A stretch of DNA of 33,243 nucleotides. Source: Klebsiella pneumoniae. Its GTDB lineage: Bacteria; Verrucomicrobiota; Verrucomicrobiia; Limisphaerales; SXTU01. Of this stretch, positions 8,522 through 14,473 are shown one piece after another. The notes below the pieces were generated by a model. It saw only the letters and a list, made by a program, of their open reading frames with translations, was not told the origin of the DNA and did no database searches. Within the stretch, counting starts at the first letter, position 1. The number at the start of each line of letters is the position of its first letter. The position numbers and the translations under genes are program-made. The stretch spans positions 1 through 33,243 of the forward strand of contig CALQJI020000058.1 of NCBI GenBank assembly GCA_943330855.2, given 5' to 3'.

Positions 8522-10087
8522 TCACGGCTTGAGGAATGGCGCAGGGAACTCCGCCGCCTTCGCCCCGCCTTGCTTGCGCGTCGGGTAGGTCTCTCCCAAG
8601 TCCCGCAGCAACGGCATGGACTGGCCTTGCGTCTCGGCGAGCAGCTCGAAGAGACGGGCGTTAAGTTGCTTCACCGTCGCGGCGTGTGCGGGCTCGTGGA
8701 TGAGGTTTCGCGATTCGTCTGAGTCGGCGGCGAGGTCGTAGAGTTCGTCCACGTCCCAGACGCCGTGGTAGCGGATGTATTTCCAGCGGTCGGTGCGGAC
8801 GGCGTGCATCGTGGGCGTGTAGGGGTAATTGCGTTCCCAGTAGTATTCGTAGAGCAAGGCGTCGCGCGCCGGCACGCGCGCGCCGCGCGCGAGGGGGAGG
8901 AAGCTGCGCCCGTGCATCTTCGTAGCCGCCGCGGTGAGGAGGCGGATTTCCGAAATGTCGTTGCTCGCAGAGGTCCGCCTCCTGACCTCGGCGGCTACGT
9001 CGAGGAGGGTCGGCGCAATGTCTATGTTCGCCACCATCTGCGTCACGACGGTGCCGGCCTTGAACAGCTCCGGGCAGTGCAGCAGCAGCGGCACGCGCAT
9101 GGACGCCTCGTAGGCCGTGCGCTTGTCAATCAGCCCGTGCTCGCCGAAGTGGAAGCCGTTGTCGCCCAGGTAAACCACCAGCGTCGAGTCGAGCAGCTTG
9201 CGCTCCGTAAGCCAGTGCGTGAGCCGCCCCACGCTGTCGTCCACCGCTAGCAGCGTCTCGCAATACCGGCGGTGGTGCGTCTGCAAATCGAAGTCCGGCA
9301 GGTTGTAGCCGAAGTCCACGCCGTGTCGGCTGTTGCGCTGGTTGCGCCCCCACAACGGCTTGTTGAAATAATTATCAGGCGTGTCGGCAAAGGTCTTCGG
9401 CAGGACAAAGGTCTTCCCCGCGTAACGCCCTTTGTGCCGGTCCGCCGCGACGAAGTCCGAGTGCACCGCCTTGTGCGAGAGGTAGGCGAAGAACGGCTTC
9501 TCCGACGTGCGCGCCTTCAGCCATTCCAGCGTGAAGTCCGTCAGCTCGTCCGTGATGTAGCCGCGCTGCGGGACGCGGCGGCCATTGACGTTGTAACCCT
9601 CGCTGCTGGACTGCGGCACCACGCGCGTCGTGCCGTGGCCGTCGGCCCAGTAGTTCCCCTGCCCTTTGAAGGCGACCCAGTGGTCGAACCCACGCTGCGG
9701 CGAGTCCGTCTCGCCCATGTGCCACTTGCCGAAGAACGCCGCCTCGTAGCCCGCGCGCTGGAGGAGCTGCGGGAAGAACACGAGGTCGGTGCGGACGGGA
9801 TTGTAATTGTCCACCACGCCATGCGCGTGCGCGTAAAGCCCGGTGAGGATGCTCGCCCGGCTCGGCGAGCACAGCGACGTGGTGACAAAGGCGTTCCGGC
9901 AATGCACCCCGCCCCGCGCGAGCCGGTCCAGATGCGGTGTCTCCAGATACGGATGCCCCATGAAGGACATAGCGTCGTAACGATGGTCGTCCGCGAGGAT
10001 GAAGAGGATGTTGCGCGGTGCGGCGGAGAGCTGGCCGCAAAGAGCGCAAAGGAGCGCAAAGAGAATGAGTATGTGACGCGTGTTCAT
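8522..10087 (-). CDS. sulfatase (formylglycine type)
   Basis: A 521-aa protein. ATG 10087 is chosen because a signal peptide starts there (MNTRHILILFALLCALC…LSA); 48 further codons upstream have no protein-like character. The sulfatase fold begins at NILFILADDHRYD, the modified cysteine lies in C73-S-P-S-R77, and GDNGFHFGEHG provides late metal-site residues. The middle WHMGETDSPQRGFDHW and RYCETLLAVDDSVGRL segments are typical of choline-sulfatase/N-acetylglucosamine-6-sulfatase-like members, so a glycan sulfate is the likely substrate. Residues 9–18 of the leader are encoded by a short DNA repeat (AAAGAGCGCAAAG type) seen elsewhere between genes. It is convergent with the PfkB gene and divergent from the broken nucleotidyltransferase. 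Confidence 0.93.
   Translation of the reverse strand: MNTRHILILFALLCALCGQLSAAPRNILFILADDHRYDAMSFMGHPYLETPHLDRLARGGVHCRNAFVTTSLCSPSRASILTGLYAHAHGVVDNYNPVRTDLVFFPQLLQRAGYEAAFFGKWHMGETDSPQRGFDHWVAFKGQGNYWADGHGTTRVVPQSSSEGYNVNGRRVPQRGYITDELTDFTLEWLKARTSEKPFFAYLSHKAVHSDFVAADRHKGRYAGKTFVLPKTFADTPDNYFNKPLWGRNQRNSRHGVDFGYNLPDFDLQTHHRRYCETLLAVDDSVGRLTHWLTERKLLDSTLVVYLGDNGFHFGEHGLIDKRTAYEASMRVPLLLHCPELFKAGTVVTQMVANIDIAPTLLDVAAEVRRRTSASNDISEIRLLTAAATKMHGRSFLPLARGARVPARDALLYEYYWERNYPYTPTMHAVRTDRWKYIRYHGVWDVDELYDLAADSDESRNLIHEPAHAATVKQLNARLFELLAETQGQSMPLLRDLGETYPTRKQGGAKAAEFPAPFLKP
10036..10063. repeat. short CGCAAAG repeat inside a signal-peptide coding region
   Basis: Three CGCAAAG units spaced 9–10 bp apart lie within codons 9–18 of the sulfatase at 8522–10087. 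The 13-mer AAAGAGCGCAAAG at 10039–10051 recurs exactly at 22347–22359, and a related array is at 14216–14239. Confidence 0.7.
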
Positions 10088-10138
10088 GCCAAAGGCGGCG
10101 GTTGCCCGCCCGGATTGAGTCGGGCAGAGTTTCGCACG

Positions 10139-10707
10139 ATGGAAGCTGCGCTGCGAGGGCTGAACGAAATGGAAGCCAAGGGAATCCTTCGCCGTCACGC
10201 CATTGGTGGCGCGATGGCCCTGCTCTTCCACACCGAGCCGGTCGCGACCTTCGACCTCGTTATCTTTTGCCTCGTGCCGGAGTCAGGCCCGCTCGTGAGC
10301 CTCGCCCCGATTTGCGACCACCTCCGCGCCCACGGCCACGAAGTCGCCGCCGAGCACATCCTGATTGCTGGCGTTCCCGTCCAGTTCATCCCCGCCTACA
10401 ACGCGCTCGTGAAGGAGGCGCTGGAACAGGCGAACCCAAAACCTTCGGCCAGACCCCGACGCGCGTGCTGCGGTTGGAGCACCTGCTCGCCATCATGTTG
10501 CAAACCGACCGTCCCAAGGACCGCCAGCGCGCCGCGCTCCTCGCAACGAGTTCGACCTTTGACAGCGCGCGGCTGGAGGACATTTTGAGCCGTCACCAAC
10601 TCCCCGACGCATGGAAACGAATCCACTCGCCAGGCCGAACTGCGCCAGCCCTGCCGAACTGGCGCAGGCCGTATTTGCCCAAAAGGAACAGCGCCGCCGC
10701 TTGTTAG
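10139..10707 (+). pseudogene. frameshifted nucleotidyltransferase (AbiEii-like)
   Basis: Two overlapping frames encode one protein. From the ATG at 10139 the first gives AIGGAMALLFHTEPVATFDL…VPVQFIPAYNALVKEALEQA. A −1 shift near 10435–10441 then gives TFGQTPTRVLRLEHLLAIMLQT…DAWKR. This is the order of the nucleotidyltransferase family that is often annotated AbiEii-like. The usual catalytic DLD after ATF/Y is DLV here, so the second acidic residue is lost. Frameshift and active-site loss together favour a pseudogene. The break sits on CCCAAAA, with codons AAC-CCA-AAA, which is a canonical −1 slippery heptamer. Programmed frameshifting or a lost A in a homopolymer are alternatives. The 3' part overlaps the small gene at 10611. 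Confidence 0.75.
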
Positions 10708-10820
10708 CCGCGCTGCTGGTCGAGGAAAAACACCGTCACTTCCTCCAACTTCAACGGATGGTCTCGGACTCCCTCCATGCCGCTGGGAGAACCGCGCCGA
10801 AGCCGTGGCCGACTGATTAA
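10611..10820 (+). CDS. small conserved partner of the nucleotidyltransferase
   Basis: A 69-aa protein from ATG 10611, overlapping the end of the broken nucleotidyltransferase in another frame. The core ELAQAVFAQKEQRRRLLAALLVEEKHRHFLQLQRM resembles short helical proteins ('FA.K..RR..LA.L..EEK…L..LQ') that I recall beside such nucleotidyltransferases, where they could be toxin–antitoxin partners. This is memory of a family pattern, not a search. The basic start and two amphipathic helices are visible; no DNA-binding motif is clear. Given the decayed neighbour it may itself be non-functional. Confidence 0.55.
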   Translation: METNPLARPNCASPAELAQAVFAQKEQRRRLLAALLVEEKHRHFLQLQRMVSDSLHAAGRTAPKPWPTD

Positions 10821-10832
10821 GCAAAAAATGAG

Positions 10833-10860
10833 TTGCCTGCAAACGGCCATAATTGATAAC
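10833..10860 (+). promoter_or_regulatory. possible promoter of the small secreted protein gene
   Basis: TTGCCT (10833–10838) and GATAAC (10855–10860) are spaced 16 bp apart in a locally AT-rich stretch, about 60 nt before the ATG at 10919. The match to a sigma-70-type consensus is only fair. Confidence 0.3.
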
Positions 10861-10905
10861 AAGTAGGAGTTAGTTCAAAGGTAGACAAAAACAACTCAAA
10901 CACTT

Positions 10906-10910
10906 GGAGG
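10906..10910 (+). promoter_or_regulatory. Shine–Dalgarno site that fixes the start at 10919
   Basis: GGAGG lies 8 nt before ATG 10919. It overlaps the alternative upstream start at 10904, so it rules that start out. Confidence 0.75.
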
Positions 10911-10918
10911 TAATCCCT

Positions 10919-11338
10919 ATGAAATCATTGCTCAAATCATTGCTCGTCGCCGCCGTCACCACCGCATTCCTAACGACCGCTCCCCTCTCCGTTTCCGCTC
11001 AGGACAAGGAGAAGGGCAAGGACAAGGCCCCCGAAAAGGGCGCGGAGAAGGCCAAGGGGTCGGGCTTCACCGGCAAGGCCGCCGCGATCGACAAGGCCGC
11101 CAAGACCGTGAAGCTCTCGGGCGAAAAAGCCCGGGTGATTCAAATCACCGCCACCACCAAGATCGCCAAGGACGGAAAGCCTGCCACGCTGGATGATTTG
11201 AAAGAGGGCGAGGAAGTTTCCGGCGGCTACAAGATGTCCGCTGACGGCAAGATGGAGGCGACCAGCCTCAACATCGGTGCCCGCCCGCCCGCGAAGGGCA
11301 AGGACAAGAAGGACGAGAAAAAAGAGGACAAGAAGTAA
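10919..11338 (+). CDS. small secreted Lys-rich protein with a DUF5666-like domain
   Basis: A 139-aa protein with a signal peptide (MKSLLKSLLVAAVTTAFLTTAPLSVSAQ) and a good Shine–Dalgarno site. The mature protein has a charged low-complexity start (DKEKGKDKAPEKGAEKAK), then a compact beta-rich core of about 70 residues (GKAAAIDKAAKTVKL, ITATTKI, LDDLKEGEEVSGGYKM, ATSLNIG), and ends in a second Lys/Glu/Asp tail. The core resembles the DUF5666/OB-like exported domain ('V..ID…..v.l…..I.v...T.i..…dLk.Gd.V'). No catalytic residues are visible. The role is unknown; cell-envelope or polyanion binding is possible given the charged tails. It is monocistronic with its own terminator. Confidence 0.83.
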   Translation: MKSLLKSLLVAAVTTAFLTTAPLSVSAQDKEKGKDKAPEKGAEKAKGSGFTGKAAAIDKAAKTVKLSGEKARVIQITATTKIAKDGKPATLDDLKEGEEVSGGYKMSADGKMEATSLNIGARPPAKGKDKKDEKKEDKK

Positions 11339-11361
11339 CCCCGCTCCGTCCGCAAGATTCA

Positions 11362-11396
11362 GGGCAGGCTGGCAACAGCCTGCCCTTTTGCTTTCT
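11362..11396 (+). terminator. rho-independent terminator
   Basis: A perfect 10-bp stem, GGGCAGGCTG (11362–11371) and CAGCCTGCCC (11376–11385), is closed by a GCAA tetraloop and followed by TTTTGCTTTCT. It begins 23 nt after the stop of the secreted Lys-rich protein. Confidence 0.93.
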
Positions 11397-11492
11397 GACC
11401 ACGCAGTTGGCGGGGACCTGTCACAGGAGTGCGTGTGGGGGGTTGGGCCGAGATTCGCCTCGCACAATCCGTCGGGGGGGCCCCCGTGCGCG

Positions 11493-12527
11493 CTACCCGG
11501 AGTGTTTCGGCGGCGCCTGCGGCAGGCGTGAGACCACGACCAAAACCGCCGCCATGACGAGGCAGGCGAGCCAGCCATCCAGCAACTTTTCCGTGCCCCA
11601 GAACGCGCTGGCGGCGGCCGTGCCCGGCGTGGTCACGGTCTTGAAAACCTTCAGCCAGAAGACCCAACCGGCGTGCAGGCCGATGGCGAACCACAGATTG
11701 CCCGTGCGCTGATACGCCAACCCCAGCGCGACGCCCCCGAGCAGGAGAGTTAGCGCGGCGGGGACAAGCGCTTCGGGCGTGGCGAGGCCGCTCATCATGC
11801 GGGGCAGCAGTGTTAGGCCGGAGTCCCAGACGATTGGCCCGCCGTGCTCGACGCGCGCGAGGAAGTGAACCACCGAGTAGAGCGCCGCGCTCGCCAGCAG
11901 GGCCGCCCACAGCGGCCAGACGCGTCGCAGTGCGCCGAAGACTACGGCGCGAAAGACGAATTCTTCCAGCAGCGCGACGGCGACGGCGGAGAGCGTGGCA
12001 CCGACGAGCAGTTTCAACAGCACGGGCATGGCGAGGCTGAGGTTGAAACTGCGCACCCCTGCCAGCGCCATGAGCACCGCCGCCAGCAGCAGCGAGCCGA
12101 AGCCCAGCGCCAGACCGAGCGCGAGCGGGCGGCGCGCAGTCAGCGGGTTGACGAGACCGAGCGCGCGGCGGTCGCCGAGATTCAGCGCGCGCAGCAACGG
12201 CCACAGCCCGGCCAGCGCGGTGACGAGGAGGGAGCGGTTGACGTAGCGGTGGAAGGGTTGGCTCGCGAGGCCTTGGAGCGCGGAAAATTCTCCGGCGGCC
12301 CATTGCGCGAGCTGGAACAGCCACGGGGCCAGCAGCGCGCCCCCGGCAAAAACGCCGACGACGTAGCAGAGCAGAAGTCCAGCGGCGCGCACACGCGGAT
12401 TAAGCGGCCTTGCGGAAATTGCGCCAAGCGGATACTGAACCAACTCGTAACGAGCCGGCCGGCATCCCAACAGCCGGTGACCCGCAGAGGGCGTAACCTT
12501 ACCGACGAGAGCGCGTCCATGACGCAA
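11493..12527 (-). CDS. CPBP-family intramembrane metalloprotease
   Basis: Up to 344 aa. Several hydrophobic segments surround the conserved CPBP (CAAX protease/bacteriocin-processing, 'Abi') motifs: the EExxxR-type LLEEFVFRAVVFGAL, then the F/S-V-V-H-F motif (LYSVVHFL), then GLHAGWVFW with a further His. These His and Glu residues bind the catalytic zinc within the membrane in this family. Substrates are unknown; members process prenylated or leader peptides. The start is uncertain. The full frame begins with TTG at 12527, but the first 45 residues look non-protein-like, and a GTG at 12392 directly before the first membrane segment (299 aa) is a good alternative. It is divergent from the kinase gene. 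Confidence 0.83.
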   Translation of the reverse strand: MRHGRALVGKVTPSAGHRLLGCRPARYELVQYPLGAISARPLNPRVRAAGLLLCYVVGVFAGGALLAPWLFQLAQWAAGEFSALQGLASQPFHRYVNRSLLVTALAGLWPLLRALNLGDRRALGLVNPLTARRPLALGLALGFGSLLLAAVLMALAGVRSFNLSLAMPVLLKLLVGATLSAVAVALLEEFVFRAVVFGALRRVWPLWAALLASAALYSVVHFLARVEHGGPIVWDSGLTLLPRMMSGLATPEALVPAALTLLLGGVALGLAYQRTGNLWFAIGLHAGWVFWLKVFKTVTTPGTAAASAFWGTEKLLDGWLACLVMAAVLVVVSRLPQAPPKHSG

Positions 12528-12562
12528 AACTTGAACACCATTTCATTGGGGACCGAAACTGA

Positions 12563-13438
12563 ATGCTACCACTGGGCTTCTTCCGCAAAAAAAAACAACC
12601 GAGGGTCCAGGACCCAGATGCTCCGCACCTCTTTGGGCCGTATTCGCTCCACGAACTGATTAACCGCGGCGGCACAGCGGAGATTTGGTCGGCTACGAAT
12701 CAAGACGGGCAAGCCTTTGCGCTGCGACGGCTGCTGGGTAATGGCAACGTGGACAAGGCAGCACGGAAGCAGTTTCTCCAAGGGTGTGAAGTGCTGGAGA
12801 AGATTCATGGGCACCAGTTCATCATCGGTTTCTTCGAGCACGGGAAGGTGGATGGGGTGGACTTCACGCTGCTGGAACGCGTCGAAGGCTCGAACCTCAA
12901 GCAGCTCATCGTCCGCCACGACCCCGTCCTCGGTGAGTTCGTCGGCAACATCCTCATTGATGCGGCGCTGGCGCTGGAACACATGCACGAGAAGGGCTTC
13001 ATCCACCTCGACTTCAAGCCGGAGAATATCCTGGTAACCCGCGCCGGCGATATCCGCCTGGTGGACTTCGACCTCGCGCAGCCGTTGCCCAAGAAGCCCA
13101 AGCGGATGCCCAGCAACGCCGGCACGCCCGCCTACATGGCTCCGGAGCAACTCCGCCAAGAGCCACTCGACCAACGCGCGGACATTTTCTCTTTTGGCGT
13201 GATGGCTTACGAGGTGTTGACCTTCCGCAAGCCCTTCACCGGCGAGTCGCCCGAGGCGGTGCTGCGCAAACAGCTCGATGAGAAACACCCGGTGCCGCCG
13301 CCGCGTCAGTTCAACGAGGATATCCCCATCGCCGTCGAGCGCATCATCCTCAAGTGCATGGAGCGCGACCCGGAGAACCGCTTCCCGAACGCGCACGTGC
13401 TCGTCGCGCAGCTCCAGCAGGCGCTCTACGTGAAGTAA
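12563..13438 (+). CDS. soluble Ser/Thr protein kinase-like protein with altered catalytic residues
   Basis: A 291-aa protein consisting almost only of a Hanks-type kinase domain; no transmembrane or sensor part. The glycine loop is INRGGTAEIW (34–41). The VAIK position reads F-A-L-R, so the ATP-anchoring Lys is Arg55. The catalytic loop is H148-L-D-F-K-P-E-N155, which keeps Asp150, Lys152 and Asn155 but lacks the HRD arginine. The DFG site is D168-F-D170. Then AYMAPEQ and DIFSFGVMAYEVLT complete the C-lobe. The metal ligands are present while the ATP lysine is substituted, so it may be weakly active or a pseudokinase. A run of nine A's lies in codons 9–11. SDR and kinase genes are 47 nt apart and probably co-transcribed. 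Confidence 0.88.
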   Translation: MLPLGFFRKKKQPRVQDPDAPHLFGPYSLHELINRGGTAEIWSATNQDGQAFALRRLLGNGNVDKAARKQFLQGCEVLEKIHGHQFIIGFFEHGKVDGVDFTLLERVEGSNLKQLIVRHDPVLGEFVGNILIDAALALEHMHEKGFIHLDFKPENILVTRAGDIRLVDFDLAQPLPKKPKRMPSNAGTPAYMAPEQLRQEPLDQRADIFSFGVMAYEVLTFRKPFTGESPEAVLRKQLDEKHPVPPPRQFNEDIPIAVERIILKCMERDPENRFPNAHVLVAQLQQALYVK

Positions 13439-13485
13439 GCTTCCGGCTTGCACGCAGTGGCGCGCGCTTCAACCTTCCTCCCTCT

Positions 13486-14199
13486 ATGTCATCCAAAACC
13501 GCAGTAGTCACGGGCGCCGGCAGTGGGGTCGGCCAAGCCATCGCTTTGAAACTCGCCGCGCAGGGCTGGAAGGTCGCCATCCTCGGCCGGCGCGAGGAGG
13601 CGCTGAAGAACACCGTCAAGCTGGCCAAGCAGCACGCGAAGCAGTTGCTCGTCATCCCCTGCGACATCGGCGATGTGGCGCAAGTCACCGCGATGGCGAA
13701 GACAGTCTTGGCCAAGTTCAAGTCGGTGGAAGTGCTCGTGAACGCCGCCGGCACGAACATCCCACGCCGGTCGTTGGTCGAGCTATCGCTTAAGGATTAC
13801 CACGCGGTCATGGATGCCAACCTGCACGGTTCCTACTACTGCGCGCAGGCGTTCCTACCGCAGATGCGCGTGCGCAAGTCCGGCACCATCGTGAACATCG
13901 TTTCCGAGGCGGGCTTGAAGGCCAGTCCCAAGAGCGGGCCGAGCTACGTGCTATCCAAGTTCGGCCAGGCCGGCCTCACGCAGTGCATCAACGCCGAGGA
14001 ACGCGTCAACGGCATCCGCGCCTGCTCCGTCTTCCCCGGCGACATCGACACCGAGCTGCTCGGCAAGCGCCCCGTCGTCCCTGACGCCGCCGCCCGCGCG
14101 AAGATGATGAAGGCCGAGGACATCGCCGACTGCGCGCTGCTGGCCATCAACTTGCCTGCCCGCGCGGTGGTGGAGGAGATTTTGGTGCGCCCGGGTTGA
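13486..14199 (+). CDS. short-chain dehydrogenase/reductase
   Basis: A 237-aa classical SDR. ATG 13486 is chosen because the Rossmann fold starts immediately (TAVVTGAGSGVG, cofactor loop at residues 9–16). The frame stays open upstream only across the kinase gene. Other landmarks are D60 (CDIGD), NAAG (86–89), N112, the catalytic Ser140 (IVSEAG), Tyr154 and Lys158 (YVLSK). R35-R36 after the second strand (LGRREEAL) suggests NADP(H). FPGDIDTELLGKRP is the usual PG-motif region. It catalyses NAD(P)-dependent oxidation or reduction of an alcohol or carbonyl, with the substrate not predictable. No operon partner explains the substrate. Confidence 0.92.
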   Translation: MSSKTAVVTGAGSGVGQAIALKLAAQGWKVAILGRREEALKNTVKLAKQHAKQLLVIPCDIGDVAQVTAMAKTVLAKFKSVEVLVNAAGTNIPRRSLVELSLKDYHAVMDANLHGSYYCAQAFLPQMRVRKSGTIVNIVSEAGLKASPKSGPSYVLSKFGQAGLTQCINAEERVNGIRACSVFPGDIDTELLGKRPVVPDAAARAKMMKAEDIADCALLAINLPARAVVEEILVRPG

Positions 14200-14210
14200 G
14201 GCGCGACCTT

Positions 14211-14397
14211 TTCAACGCAAAGGCGCAAAGACGCAAAGGCGGAGGGAATTTCGGTTGCCCGCGAATCACGCGAATCTCCGCGAATGGAACGCTAAGCCCG
14301 GTGCGCCCCAGCCAAGTGCCTTTCCCCCATTCGCGTCAATTCGCGTGATTCGCGGGCCTCTCTCCTTGCGTCTCTGAGCCCTTGCGTCTTGGCGTTA
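14211..14397. repeat. nested inverted repeat, palindrome A
   Basis: The inner arms at 14257–14287 and 14327–14357 are 31 nt long with 3 mismatches, around a 39-nt centre. They are built on the unit CGCGAATCACGCGAAT. The outer arms, about 14211–14243 and 14361–14397, are looser and use CGCAAAG/CTTTGCG-like units (AACGCAAAGGCGCAAAGACG on the left). It fills the gap between the SDR and M16 genes, and no coding frame is credible. It looks like a dispersed palindromic element. Confidence 0.85.
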
Positions 14398-14473
14398 AAC
14401 CCACCCCACCGCCGCAATTGACGCGACTCCCGCTTTCAGGCTTCCTTTCCCGCACGTTCAACCGCCGCCACGC

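Noticed and set aside
10435..10441. Confident call of programmed ribosomal frameshifting
   Set aside because: The slippery heptamer fits, but loss of the second catalytic Asp and a ragged C-terminus point to decay, and I see no obvious downstream pseudoknot. It is kept as a finding only.
11466..11486. G7C5 run as a strong hairpin or terminator
   Set aside because: The palindrome has no loop-forming centre and no T-tract, and such homopolymers are prone to sequencing error.
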